A stretch of 64,000 nucleotides of DNA from Synoicihabitans lomoniglobus. Its GTDB lineage: Bacteria > Verrucomicrobiota > Verrucomicrobiia > Opitutales > Opitutaceae. The notes below the pieces were generated by a model that was given only the letters and a program-made list of their open reading frames with translations, made no database searches and was not told the origin of the DNA. Positions 42,906 to 53,200 of this stretch are shown one piece after another. A program made the position numbers and the translations under genes. Numbering within the stretch: the stretch's first letter is position 1; each line of letters begins with the position of its first letter. The stretch is taken from positions 4,087,501-4,151,500 of the forward strand of contig NZ_CP119075.1 in assembly GCF_029023725.1 (NCBI RefSeq), given 5' to 3'.

Positions 42906-44696
42906 CTACAATGGCTCCGACAATCCGGGGTAATTGGGCTCAAGGGCGCGCACTTTGGCAAACGTGGCAGTCGCGGCGGCGGTGTCGCCCGTCGCTTCCT
43001 GAGCCAGTCCGAGCGCCATCAGCGTATCCACATCATCGTCGATCCACGCTGCCGCGGCTTCGAGCATCGGCAACGCCTCCGCCGCCGCCCCGCGCGCGAC
43101 CAGCATGGCACCAGTATTGCGCTGGAGGACCCAATCGCCGGGTGCGAGTTGCAGTGATCGCGCCGCCCCCAGGCGCAGGGCGTCGAGCGTCGAGGGACGG
43201 TCGAGCAGAGCCTGCCCCCGCGTCGCCCGTTCGGACCACGCGAAGAGACGCTGCGCGTTGTCAGACTGCCCGGTGAAGGGAGCCCGACCAAACCGACTGA
43301 CCAGTTCGAGCGCGATCATGGTTTGTTCGTGCGCGTTGTAGCCGAGCCGACGCCGCGCTTCGCTCTCCGAAAACGGTGCCCCCTGAAAGCGCGAGACCCA
43401 CCCGCGCTCAACCAGATCGGCACCGATGCGGGGAAAGAGTTCCCGGGCCGCCAGATAGGTGCCGTGAAAATTGAGATGCACGTGCTCGTAAAGCAGATCG
43501 TCGCCGGGAATGCCCTGGGGCGAGGTTCGCGCCAGCGCGGCGGCCAGGTCGACGAGTCCACCTTGCGCGGCAAATTCATTCCCCACCTGGCGCACGATTT
43601 CGTTGAGCGCCCCATCGGCGCGAAACCGCAGCGTATCCAACTCCAGGGCACGCCGCAGCCAGCGGGTCGCGTCCCGCGGATCACTGCGTTGCAAGGCGAG
43701 GCGGCCGAGGCGGAAGGCGAGCTCGGCGTGCTGGTCGTCTATCGCCCAGGCCGCCCGGTAGAGCCGGTCGGCGGTGCGGAGGTCACCGGTGGCGAGCGCG
43801 GCATCGGCCTGCGCATAATGCGTTTCCCATGCTGCGGTATCCGCGGCGGTGAGGTCGGATCGGTGCCGCGGCATGAACGGGGCGAAGTCGCGCTGGTTGG
43901 TGAGCACGGTGCAGAACAGCACGGTCGCCCCCGCCTCCCGCGCGGAGCCACCGATCGCGCGCAGGTTGGCGGCGAAATGCGCGCGCACGGCATCGAGTCG
44001 CGGGTCGGATTCCGCGATCTGCTGCGCGATGAACATTTCCATGCCGCGCCAACTTTCGTCGTCCTCCGGTGATTTATCCACCACCCCACTCAACCATTGG
44101 CCGGTGCGCGAGCGCTGCCAGGTGTCGGCGGCCCTCACGGCCAGCGGGCCGCGCTGGAAACGGGAAAACACACCGGTCGGCCCAAAGGGTCCGATGACCT
44201 CGTTGTGTCCCTCATAGACGATGAAGAGATCGGGATCGAGTCGCGCGGCGTCGGCCGCGATGCCACGGACCACGTGGGAGTTGATCGCCGTGATGGCGGC
44301 ATTGACGACCTCGAATCGAATTTCCGGATACGCCGCGGTCAGCATGGAATCCAACACGCGCGCGAGGGAAAACGACGGCTCGGGATCGCCCATGGCGGCC
44401 GAACTGCCGAGCACGAAGATGCGGTAGGTTTCGGACGCCTTTTCGCGGGGCAGTCGCAGGGGCCAGGGACGACGCACGCGATGCTCGCCGAAGTAAGGCG
44501 CGGTCGCCCAGCGGTTCTCCCGCCATACCGGTTCATCGGTCGCCGTGACGGCCGCCCGTGTGAAATGCGGCGAGTGCCCTACTCCCCCAACGTGCAGACC
44601 GAGTTCGAGCCCGCCTAGTCCCAGCGCCAGCAGTCCCATCGTGGCGATGGCGGCGTAACACAGTTTGCGTGGAGTCGAAAGCGGAGGCCGGGACAT
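42906..44696 (-). CDS. SGNH/GDSL-like hydrolase domain fused to TPR-like repeats
   Basis: 596 residues. One N-terminal membrane segment (AAIATMGLLALGLGGLELGLH) is followed by an SGNH-like domain: block I YRIFVLGSSAAMGDPEPS, then VVNAAITAINSHVV (block II-like), YEGHNEVIGPFG (block III, GxNE-like) and a distant HVHLNFHGTYLAARELF supplying the late His. The Asp-x-x-His of block V appears replaced by HLNFHG. TPR-like helices are embedded at about 270-370 and from 470 to the end. Members esterify or de-esterify envelope glycans, but no substrate is visible here. A GTG start at 44708 is possible. Confidence 0.78.
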   Translation of the reverse strand: MSRPPLSTPRKLCYAAIATMGLLALGLGGLELGLHVGGVGHSPHFTRAAVTATDEPVWRENRWATAPYFGEHRVRRPWPLRLPREKASETYRIFVLGSSAAMGDPEPSFSLARVLDSMLTAAYPEIRFEVVNAAITAINSHVVRGIAADAARLDPDLFIVYEGHNEVIGPFGPTGVFSRFQRGPLAVRAADTWQRSRTGQWLSGVVDKSPEDDESWRGMEMFIAQQIAESDPRLDAVRAHFAANLRAIGGSAREAGATVLFCTVLTNQRDFAPFMPRHRSDLTAADTAAWETHYAQADAALATGDLRTADRLYRAAWAIDDQHAELAFRLGRLALQRSDPRDATRWLRRALELDTLRFRADGALNEIVRQVGNEFAAQGGLVDLAAALARTSPQGIPGDDLLYEHVHLNFHGTYLAARELFPRIGADLVERGWVSRFQGAPFSESEARRRLGYNAHEQTMIALELVSRFGRAPFTGQSDNAQRLFAWSERATRGQALLDRPSTLDALRLGAARSLQLAPGDWVLQRNTGAMLVARGAAAEALPMLEAAAAWIDDDVDTLMALGLAQEATGDTAAATATFAKVRALEPNYPGLSEPL

Positions 44697-44785
44697 GGAA
44701 GGAGTCACGATTCAGGATTCAGCGAACCGGGTCGACACTTGCTTTGCCGGATCGTGGCCCGCCGAGGGCGGTCCGGTCACGAAAA

Positions 44786-44811
44786 GAGGGCGGACCAATT
44801 GGTCCGCCCTC
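44786..44811 (-). terminator. Perfect 26-bp palindrome with T-tract (second terminator hairpin of the TonB receptor gene)
   Basis: The 26-base palindrome GAGGGCGGACCAA/TTGGTCCGCCCTC has no unpaired loop on paper and is followed on the minus strand by TTTT. It lies 57 nt beyond the receptor stop codon. Confidence 0.65.
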
Positions 44812-44828
44812 AGTCATCAAACTACAGT

Positions 44829-44850
44829 CCCGGCCCTCTGCTGGGCCGGG
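44829..44850 (-). terminator. GC-rich hairpin just after the TonB receptor gene
   Basis: CCCGGCCC (44829-44836) pairs perfectly with GGGCCGGG (44843-44850) around six bases, 17 nt beyond the receptor stop. Without a T-tract of its own, it probably works together with the palindrome at 44786-44811. Confidence 0.6.
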
Positions 44851-44867
44851 TCTGATTTTACCCAAAC

Positions 44868-47306
44868 TTAGAACTCCAAGCCCCAAGTCAGACTGAAGCG
44901 CATTTTGGTCGGGATTTCGTAGCGCTTGGTGGCGATCGTCGCGGCGGAGCCGGTGGCCTGCCACCCGAAGAACTCTTCCTGCCGGGTGATGTTTTTCACG
45001 TTGAGCTGCAGGGTCGAATCGTAGTCGAAGAACTTGAAGCTGTAACCGGCGAAGACCTCGGCGCGCAGCGTGCTCGGGTTGAAACGAGCGGCACCGCCGG
45101 GACCATTGTAGTCCTGCAGCGCGCCATCGGCCCGGTGCACGCCGAGCCCCATCCACAAGCCGTCGAAGGTGCCGTCGAGGATGGAGTAGCGGGTGAGGAT
45201 CGAGAACTGGCTGTCGACGTGACCGGAGGTCGACTGACCGATGGTCGCAGTGTTGATCGCCTCGACCACTTCCTGGTCGTTGTTGGCGTAGCTGAACAGG
45301 ATCTGCCAGTTACGGTTGGGCTGGTAGATGAGGTCGAGCTCGTAGCCGGTCGACTCCTGTTTGGCACCGGGGACGTTGTCGCCGAGGAGGTCACCCCGGG
45401 TCTGGCCGGGGAACGCCACGGCGCGCTCGGCCGCGGTCATCGCATCCCAGCGGGAGGTGTTCAAATTTTCGGCGGTGCCATCAACCTGGAACCCACCGGT
45501 CTGGTTGATCTGGTAGAGGCTGACGGTGCCGGAGAGCTTGCCCTCCATGAGCTCGGTTTTGATGCCGATTTCCTGGCCCTTGCCTACCTGCGGCGGCATT
45601 TGCGTGCCGAAGGAATCCTTGGTCGTCTCGGGGAACAGCGAGGAACTGGTCACCGCGTAGATCGAAATCTCATCGGTGATGTCATACATCGCGCCGACCA
45701 TGGGGGAGGTCTTGGATTGGTCGGTCTCGGCGGGCACCGCGGCCTGACCATTGGCCCACTGGAGCAGGTTCAGGTTGGTGCGGTTAACCGAGGCGTTGAT
45801 CTTGAGACGGTTGTCCAGCGCCGCCATCTGCCAGGAGGCAAAGTAGTAGTCGTTGGAGTTGGTCTCGTGCGTGTAACCATTGCCATCGGTGATGGGTTGC
45901 ACGTCGGTGGGCGGCGCGTAGGACGGATTGATCGCGATGCCCTGCTGAATGGGGAATTCGCGCGTCTGCTTGTTCGCGCTGTTGGCCTGCGTGTGGGAGC
46001 GGGAACGGAAGTGTTCGCCCCAGACGTTGGCGCCAAAGGTGAAGGTGTTTTGCACGCTGTCGAAATCGAGTTTGTAGACCCCCGTGACACCGTAGGCGTG
46101 CATGTTGTTGGCCCAGTCGCGGTAGCTGTAACCCATCTGAATGGAGTCATCGGCCGTGCCGGGGAGGTTGTCGGCTCCGAAGAGCCAACCGCCGCCGGCT
46201 TCCCAGGAATCGGCGCCGCCGGAGCCATTGGCATCCCAGCCGTCGCCATCGATTTGCTTGCGGGCGGAGTATTGCAGGTAGGCGGAAAGCACGAGGTTTT
46301 CACCGACGGCCTGGGTGACCTTGCCCCGGTAGAGTTTGGTGTCGAGCGAGCGCATGTTGACGCCGTCGGACCAGTTCCACTCGTAGGAAATCTCCGGGAA
46401 GAACTCCTGCAACGGGATCGAGGTCTGGTTGCCCAAGGCGTTGCCGGCCGCGTCGACCTCACCGGTGGCGAAGTAGCTCAGTCCGTTGGGCTTTTCGCGG
46501 TAGCCGCGCTCGGCGAGAAACTCGATCTGGGTGGTGGGGGTGGGCTGCCAGGCAAGTTGCGCCTGCGTGTATTTGATCGAACCCTCGGAGTGCGCCCGCT
46601 CGTCCTTGGAGGTGGTGTGGGCGGCATTGAAACGCACGCCAAATTTGCCTCCACCGACTTCACCGGAGTAGTTGGCGTCGATGGTGGCGCGGTTCTCCCC
46701 AAAGCTGGCGGCGGTGAGACGCACGTCGGTGAAGTTCTCCGAGAAATCCACCTGCTTGGTGATGTTGTTCATGATGCCACCGGGATAGGCCAGGCCGTAG
46801 AGCGGCGCCGCCGGGCCCTTGATGACCTCGACGCGGGCGAGCCCCTGCGTGTCGATCGGATCGTATTCGCGAAGACCGTCCCGAATGCCCCAGTTTTGGA
46901 TGAAGCCGCGGAAGATGAAGTTGTTGTAGGCCTGCTGAATCGCGTTGGAGGAGCGATGATCGGCCCCTCCATTGACGAGCGACGCGTTGTAGGCCTCCAA
47001 GTCGGTTTGGTTGGTGATGAGCAGATCCTCATAGAGATCCTGCGTGAAGACCTGGATGTTCAGGGGAACGTCCTTGATTGGGGTGTTGGAGCGGGTCGCG
47101 GCGATCGAGTTGGTGGCGCGATAGCCGGAGCCTTTCTCGGACTCGACGGTGAAGGCCGAGAGGGTGACGACGTCCTCGGCATTCTCGTCGGAGTTGGTCG
47201 CGGTTTGAGCCGTGACCGTATTCGCCGTGAGCGCGAGAGCGACTGTCGCCGTGGTGGTCAGCAGCGCTCGGCGTCGAGCGAAGGTTGGGTTTCTTGTGTG
47301 CATCAT
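44868..47306 (-). CDS. TonB-dependent outer-membrane receptor
   Basis: 812 residues from the MM at 47306-47301, which precedes a signal peptide (TTTATVALALTANTVTAQ). The N terminus VVTLSAFTVESEKGSGYRAT has the style of Opitutaceae receptors. The plug domain (about 60-180) contains IKDVPLNIQVFTQDLY, NNFIFRGFIQNWGIRDGL and VEVIKGPAAPLYGLAYPGG. The rest is a 22-strand barrel ending in aromatic RFSLTWGLEF. The FhuE/FpvA-like features (IKGPAA, YPGGIMNN) suggest ferric-siderophore uptake, but no siderophore genes are adjacent. No TonB-interacting N-terminal carboxypeptidase-like domain is present. No Fur box was recognised upstream (47307-47586). Confidence 0.93.
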   Translation of the reverse strand: MMHTRNPTFARRRALLTTTATVALALTANTVTAQTATNSDENAEDVVTLSAFTVESEKGSGYRATNSIAATRSNTPIKDVPLNIQVFTQDLYEDLLITNQTDLEAYNASLVNGGADHRSSNAIQQAYNNFIFRGFIQNWGIRDGLREYDPIDTQGLARVEVIKGPAAPLYGLAYPGGIMNNITKQVDFSENFTDVRLTAASFGENRATIDANYSGEVGGGKFGVRFNAAHTTSKDERAHSEGSIKYTQAQLAWQPTPTTQIEFLAERGYREKPNGLSYFATGEVDAAGNALGNQTSIPLQEFFPEISYEWNWSDGVNMRSLDTKLYRGKVTQAVGENLVLSAYLQYSARKQIDGDGWDANGSGGADSWEAGGGWLFGADNLPGTADDSIQMGYSYRDWANNMHAYGVTGVYKLDFDSVQNTFTFGANVWGEHFRSRSHTQANSANKQTREFPIQQGIAINPSYAPPTDVQPITDGNGYTHETNSNDYYFASWQMAALDNRLKINASVNRTNLNLLQWANGQAAVPAETDQSKTSPMVGAMYDITDEISIYAVTSSSLFPETTKDSFGTQMPPQVGKGQEIGIKTELMEGKLSGTVSLYQINQTGGFQVDGTAENLNTSRWDAMTAAERAVAFPGQTRGDLLGDNVPGAKQESTGYELDLIYQPNRNWQILFSYANNDQEVVEAINTATIGQSTSGHVDSQFSILTRYSILDGTFDGLWMGLGVHRADGALQDYNGPGGAARFNPSTLRAEVFAGYSFKFFDYDSTLQLNVKNITRQEEFFGWQATGSAATIATKRYEIPTKMRFSLTWGLEF

Positions 47307-47610
47307 GGTGTTACGGTTGGAACTGCACTCACACCCGGTGCGACCGATCGGCCGTAGCGAGGCGACTGCAGCAAAGGCTGGGGGGTGGGCTTGGGGAGGG
47401 GGCAACAGGCATCGCGGTCCAAGAGCCTGTGAACTTCTGCAAGAGAGGGTATCCGCGACGGTTCCGGTTTGCGCCCCGGGCTCCCTCTAGCCAATCGCTC
47501 CGAAACTCTGTCGTTAGAGTGTTGAGCGCGGCGCGATCGCCATCTGCAGCCACCCGTTTACCCAACGCCTTGCCCTGTCACCGCAAGTGCGTCTGGATCG
47601 CTTCCCACGC

Positions 47611-49566
47611 ATGGACGAGACCAACCTTATTCCCGATCGCATCGCCACCACGTTGCGGCGTTTCCCGCCGTTTTCCATGCTGCCAGCCGAGTCCATCGAT
47701 GAACTCGCGGACAAAGCCCAGGTGCGGGTTTTGGTCGCGGGCGAAAAGGTGTGGTCGCAGGGCGACCCCCCCGGCACCGAGCTTTACGTGCTGGTGCGTG
47801 GTCGGGTGGAATATCTCATCATCACCGACGGGCAGGCGGAACTCGTCGCCGTGCGGGACGAGGGCGATCTGCTCGGCCTCACGCCGTTGTTGCGCAGTCA
47901 ACCCGCCCGCACCACCGCCAAGGTCGTCGAGGACACCGTGCTCTACGGCCTGCCCTGGCAGCGCTTGCAGCGGCTCCTCGCGGAACACGACGATGCGCGC
48001 CATTATGTGAACCGTCATTTGTTTTGGACGTCACGGCTCGGCGGCGAGACGGAGACGATGCCGGGCCCTGAGGATAATGCCATCAGCGGTCGCGCTAAAA
48101 ACATCCTGCAAGCGCATCTCGCCGGCGGCAAAGTCATCCAACCCCGCGCCATCGAACGCCTGCTGACTTGTTCACCCGACACCCCCATCCGGGATGCCGC
48201 CCGCATCATGGCGCAACGTCGCGTGCCTTCAGTCCTGGTGGTCGACGATGAGCGCCGTCCTCTCGGCATCGTGACCCAGAGCGCCCTGGTCAAACAGGTC
48301 GTGGCGGGGGAAATGCCGCGCGACGCCCCCGTCGAGGGGTTGATGGCAAGCCCGGTCATCACGGTGTCGTCACTGTCCTCCGCGACCGCCGCGATTCTGC
48401 TCATGCTGCGCGAACGCATTGGCCAGGTGTGCGTGACCGAGGACGGCACGACCGACACCGCCGCGCTCGACGTGTTCACCAACAAGGACCTGCTCGCGCA
48501 AAGCGGACACCATCCGGCCGGATTGTTGCGCGAGTTTCGCCACGCCCGCACCGTCGGCCGACTGCGTGAACTGTGCGACGAGGTCGAGGAGTTCACCGAG
48601 AGTTATCTCGATGCCGGGGTGTCGGCCATTTTCCTCGGTCAAATCTGCGCCGAACTCTACGACGAGCTGATCCAGCGGCTGCTGGAAATGGCGGTGGCCG
48701 AGATGACCGCCGCCGGCACCGCCCTGCCGGCCGTGGGATGGGCGTGGTTGTCGGTGGGCAGCGACGGTCGGCGCGAACAAACCCTGCGCACGGACATGGA
48801 CAATGCGTTGGTCTTCGCCGACACCGACGATCCCGCGCAAAACTCCGCCCATCGCACCGTGTTTCTCGATCTGGCCGAACGCGTGGTCACCAAAATGGTC
48901 GAGTGCGGCTTCTCCCGCTGCCAAGGTGGGGTGATGGCGTCGAACCCCCGCTGGTGTCGCACCGCCACCGAATGGAAGGCGGAGATCACCACGATCGGCA
49001 CCAGCACCGAACCCGAGGAACTGTTTCGCGGCATTGTGCTCTACGACCTGCGCTACATCGCGGGCGACGCCGCCCTGGTGCGACCGCTCCGCCAAGCCAT
49101 CATCGACTCCGTGCGCGGCAATGCGTGGCTGCAACGCCGCCTCGCCGAGCTGGTGTGCGAGACCCCGCCGCCCCTCAATTTCTGGGGCAATTTCGTCGTG
49201 GAAAAGAAGGGCGACCGCGCCGGCGAGTTCGACCTCAAGGGACGGGCGCTCGCCCCGCTCCGCGACGCCGCTCGTTTGCTCGCCTTGAAGAACAATCAGC
49301 TGCGCCGCTACTCCACCGGCGGTCGCTGGGAGGATCTGCGCCGCAACGTGCCCAAACTCGCCGAGTTGGCCAAAGTCGCCCGCGAGGCCTACGACGTGTT
49401 GCTTACCTTGCGACTCACCACTGCGATCGCTCGCCACGATTCCGGACGCTTCGTCGACCCCTCCAAACTCACCAAACTGGAGAAGGCCCGACTCGCCCAC
49501 GCCTTCGACGTCGTGCGTCTCGTGCAAACCCACGTGCGCCTGGCCTTCAGCCTGGACAACCGCTGA
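47611..49566 (+). CDS. Cyclic-nucleotide-binding/CBS/DUF294 nucleotidyltransferase-like protein
   Basis: 651 residues. A cNMP-binding domain (about 15-130, RVLVAGEKVWSQGDPPGTEL) is followed by two CBS motifs (about 190-310: TPIRDAARIMAQRRVPSVLV and VEGLMASPVITVSS). Next comes DUF294, a nucleotidyltransferase-like domain (GWAWLSVGSDGRREQTLRTD, with DMDNALVFAD carrying paired Asp), and DUF294_C (NFVVEKKGDRAGEFDLKGRAL, LTKLEKARLAHAFDVV). This is the cytoplasmic GlnD-related signalling architecture; the target is unknown. GTG at 47587 is an alternative start. The stop overlaps the exonuclease ATG (TGATG). Confidence 0.92.
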   Translation: MDETNLIPDRIATTLRRFPPFSMLPAESIDELADKAQVRVLVAGEKVWSQGDPPGTELYVLVRGRVEYLIITDGQAELVAVRDEGDLLGLTPLLRSQPARTTAKVVEDTVLYGLPWQRLQRLLAEHDDARHYVNRHLFWTSRLGGETETMPGPEDNAISGRAKNILQAHLAGGKVIQPRAIERLLTCSPDTPIRDAARIMAQRRVPSVLVVDDERRPLGIVTQSALVKQVVAGEMPRDAPVEGLMASPVITVSSLSSATAAILLMLRERIGQVCVTEDGTTDTAALDVFTNKDLLAQSGHHPAGLLREFRHARTVGRLRELCDEVEEFTESYLDAGVSAIFLGQICAELYDELIQRLLEMAVAEMTAAGTALPAVGWAWLSVGSDGRREQTLRTDMDNALVFADTDDPAQNSAHRTVFLDLAERVVTKMVECGFSRCQGGVMASNPRWCRTATEWKAEITTIGTSTEPEELFRGIVLYDLRYIAGDAALVRPLRQAIIDSVRGNAWLQRRLAELVCETPPPLNFWGNFVVEKKGDRAGEFDLKGRALAPLRDAARLLALKNNQLRRYSTGGRWEDLRRNVPKLAELAKVAREAYDVLLTLRLTTAIARHDSGRFVDPSKLTKLEKARLAHAFDVVRLVQTHVRLAFSLDNR

Positions 49567-50243
49567 TGTGGGACTGGTTGCGCAAATCCGCCTGGCCGCC
49601 CCACGTGGTCGCCTATCGCGAGCAAACCCCCCGTCGCGTCGACCCGAAACGTCCGTGGTCCGAACTGGCTTTCGTCTCGCTCGACGCCGAGACCACGGGG
49701 TTTGATCCCGAAAAGGACCGGCTGCTGAGCATCGGCCTCGTGCCCGTCGCCGACGGCCGCATCGACGTGGCCGGTCGGCGCAACTGGCTCGTGCGCCAGA
49801 CCGACGTGCCCAACAACGAGGCGGTCAAAATTCACGGGATCGCGCCCGGCGAGTCCGCCCTCGGTCAACCCGAGACCGAAGTGCTCACCGAACTGCTCGC
49901 CGCGCTCACCGGCAAGATCATCGTGGGCCATCACATCGGGTTCGACGCCGCCATGATCGGCACCGCCACCCGTCGTGCCTTTGGCTCCCGATTGCGTAAC
50001 CCTTTGTTGGATACCGCGGCGCTCACCAGCCGCCATGTGGACGCCTTCCACAAGACCGGCTACGTCAACCAGAAGCCCCCGGGGCTCGACGAAATCTGCT
50101 CTCACGCCGGACTGCCCATCGTCGGTCGTCACACCGCCACCGGCGACGCCTTCACCACCGCCCAACTCTTCCTCTGGTTGTGCGGCCGCATCCGCGTTCG
50201 CCATGGTCGCGAACTGCGCGCGGGCGACTTGTTCAAAGCCTGA
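49566..50243 (+). CDS. DEDDh 3'-5' exonuclease (DnaQ-like)
   Basis: 225 residues. Exo I is SLDAETTGFDP with Asp40 and Glu42; Exo II is IIVGHHIGFDAAMIGT; Exo III with the catalytic His is GRHTATGDAFTTAQLF. It lacks polymerase-binding regions of the full DnaQ. It follows the DUF294 gene with a one-base overlap, a pairing also known in Proteobacteria (CBS-DUF294 plus epsilon-like exonuclease). This suggests functional connection, possibly turnover of a nucleotide or RNA. The N-terminal WDWLRKSAWPP is typical of that subgroup. Confidence 0.92.
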   Translation: MWDWLRKSAWPPHVVAYREQTPRRVDPKRPWSELAFVSLDAETTGFDPEKDRLLSIGLVPVADGRIDVAGRRNWLVRQTDVPNNEAVKIHGIAPGESALGQPETEVLTELLAALTGKIIVGHHIGFDAAMIGTATRRAFGSRLRNPLLDTAALTSRHVDAFHKTGYVNQKPPGLDEICSHAGLPIVGRHTATGDAFTTAQLFLWLCGRIRVRHGRELRAGDLFKA

Positions 50244-50249
50244 CTCATG

Positions 50250-50283
50250 GCGTGGCGACGGGGGCCCGCCCCCACCGCCACGC
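50250..50283. terminator. Strong two-part hairpin between convergent genes
   Basis: GCGTGGCG (50250-50257) pairs with CGCCACGC (50276-50283), and inside it GGGGGC (50260-50265) pairs with GCCCCC (50268-50273). It lies between the exonuclease stop and the delta-60 gene stop. It could end transcription from both sides, although no long T-tract follows on either strand. Confidence 0.55.
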
Positions 50284-50297
50284 TCTTCCCGGGTTCG

Positions 50298-53200
50298 CTA
50301 GGGTGATACCGTGTAGATCTCGATGAGACCGCGCTGCGGGGCATCGTCCTTGGTCCCCAGCATCACCGTGTAAACGCCCGGTGCGAGGTCGATCAACACA
50401 GCGGCATCCGCACTGCCTTCCGCGAATGCAAAGGCCCCAACCGCCCCGGCGCTCGCAGCCACCGCCGCGGGCGAGGCACCGCCAGCGACGGGCGTTGCCC
50501 AATCATCGTTGCGCGCCAGGACTTGGCCGGTCACATCGCGCACGTCGATCGTCACGTCATCGCTGGCGTCCGCCACTCCCAAGTCGAGCAGGGCCGGTCC
50601 GGCTCCGCGAATAAGCACGCGCTGGGGCGCGGAGCCCTCCACCACAAACCCGACCACAAACGCTTCGGCCCCCGCCCCGATCCGCCCCAAAGTCGACAGG
50701 TTCGAGAGATGATCGGTCACCCGCACGGAACCGAGATCGTAGACCTCGGCCAACACTGTCCCGCCTTCATCCCGACGGTCGGACAGCGCGAGTGTGTAGG
50801 TTCCCGGAGCCAAAACCGGCGTGATCACGGCATCCGCGCTGCCCCCCGGCAGGGCAAACGCTCCTGCCTGCGCAAACAGATTGCGGGTTGCCGACGTGCC
50901 GTTCCACCCCGAGTTGGTCGCGAGAGTCGCCCCGGTGTGATCATGCAGACTCAGCTCCGGATACCGCATCGCCCCTCCGTCGAGAAACGCCACCAAACCG
51001 GGACCAATTCCACGCAACAACAGTTGTCTTGGACTCGTGCCTTCGACGACAAAGCCCACGGTGAGCGTGTCCTCGCCCGTCAGCGCCACGCGGGTCGACA
51101 CATTGGTGAGTCGACTCGTCAACACGTCGATTTCGTCGTCACCCTCGCCGGGATTGCCCGCCCCGGTATCATCACCCGAGACGACCCGGCCTCCGCTCAC
51201 CACAATGCCCTCGCCGCCCGGCAGCCAGTCGCCGAGATCACCGTCAATGACGCCAAACCGACTCGGCAAAGTCGAACCGTAGCCGTAGCCCGACGACCGC
51301 GTGCCCTGGAACAAGCGTTGATACTCGCGCACCGAGCCGGACGCCCACCGCGTGCCCGACGTGATCATGCGGACCCGCAGGTAGTAGTCGCGCCCAACCG
51401 GCAACGCGGCCCCTGACCAACGCCATGTATCATAACTTCCGTTACGGGTGGCCAGACCTCGTTCGATCCATTCCTCGCCATCGAGTGAAACCGCGATCTT
51501 CACCGCCGCCGGGGTCGCCGCCGCTCCGGTTTGCACCCACGTCAATCCACGACCGTCCTCATCCACGAGCAGGGTCTGCCCGAAACTGGAAGCGATGCTG
51601 GTGCGGCCGAGCAGAGAACGGGAGACTTCGCCCAAACGGGTAAAACTGCCGCCCGCGACCAAACGTCCTTCGCGGTCGATGGCCAGGGCGTAGACGGTTC
51701 CATTGGTGCCGGACTCACCCGCCGCATAGAGCGCGCCGTTCAAGTCGAGCGTGGCCACCCGCGGACTCGCCGCACCGTTCACGCTCCCGAAGGCGCCTCC
51801 GATCGTCACGCGTCCATCGGCGCGCACCGCCACGGCGTGAACCGCGCCGTCAATTGTCGGAGCAAATTCCGCGTCCAACGCCCCCGTCGCGGAGACCACC
51901 GCCAGGTGGGTGCGCGCCAGGCCATTGACGGCTGAAAGCTCCCCGGCAACGACCACCCGACCGTCCGGCAGCACCGCCAGCGACTGCACGGCTCCCATCA
52001 CCGTCGGCGTCCAGTCCGGATCCAGCGAGCCATCGCTCCACAACCGGGCCAGCCCTGCTCGCGGCTGGCCATCGACGGTCGTGAAATCGCCTCCGATCAA
52101 GACGCCGCCATTTTGGTCAATGGCGACGGCGCGCACCGCGCCGTCGACCACCGGCGCAAAGTCCGCATCGAGCGAACCGTCCTGTTCCAAACGGGCAATG
52201 CGCGCACGCGTTTGCCCAAACAAGGTGGTGAACGCCCCCGCCACGATCATGCGGTCGTCCGGCGTCCCCACCAACGCATGCACGTCACCATCGGGGGTCG
52301 GCGCATAGTTGCCATCGGGACTGCCGTCGGACTGCACTCGACCGAGCCGTGGGATGGCCAAATCATTCAAGGTGTCGAACGCTCCCCCCACATAGAGCAC
52401 CGCTTCCAAACCGAGGGACTCGAAGTCACCGCCGAGCAGGATCGAGTCATCCGCCAGCTCGATCATCATGTAGACTTCGTCGTCGGGATTGGGGTTGAAA
52501 CGCGCATCAACCGAGCCATCGACGTTCACGCGCGCCACGCCGCGGCGAGCGATGCCATACTCCGCCGCGTCGGGAAAAAACGCGCCGAAATCACCGCGCA
52601 CCAACAGGGCGCCATCCGCCTGCAGCGCGATTTCCCGGACGGTCGCATTGGGCGTCGGGTTAAAATCCAAATCCAGCGAGCCATCGACGTTGAGCCGCGC
52701 GAGATAATAAACATCCGAATCTTCGTCGGCGATGTCGTTGCCGTCGTCATCGGTGTCGCCGTCGCCGTCATCATCGTCGTCCTGAAAGTCGCTCAGGTTG
52801 TCGAAACCGGTAAACGCGCCGGCGACCAGAAGTTTGCCGTCGGCCTGCAGTTCGAGGTCCCACACCGTGCCGTTGGGCGAAGGATCGAAATCCTCGACCA
52901 GCAGTCCTTCCGCCGTCAGCCGGGCCAGTCCATTGCGCACCGTGGAGGTGTCGGAAATCGTCAGGTAGGTGAACTCGCCGCCAATCGAAATTTCCCCGCT
53001 GGGGTGCACCTGGATGGAGCCGACATAACCATTGAGCACCGGCACGAAACTCTTGTCCAATGTTCCATCGGTGTTGAGCCGGGCAAGATAACGCTGGGCG
53101 GTGTCATCATCGGTGGCTTCGTCGCCGTCGTCGTCATCCTCCTCCCCGTCGTCGACGTCGAAGTATTGGAAACTGCCGCCGATGAGGATTTTCCCGTCTT

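Noticed and set aside
45135-47357. A 740-codon open frame on the plus strand
   Set aside because: It is antisense to the TonB receptor, which has a clear signal peptide, plug and barrel. Long antisense frames are expected at this GC content.
47307-47586. Cobalamin, TPP or SAM riboswitch or Fur box before the TonB receptor
   Set aside because: I found none of the conserved boxes of these riboswitches and no 19-bp Fur dyad in either orientation; the region shows nothing I can name.
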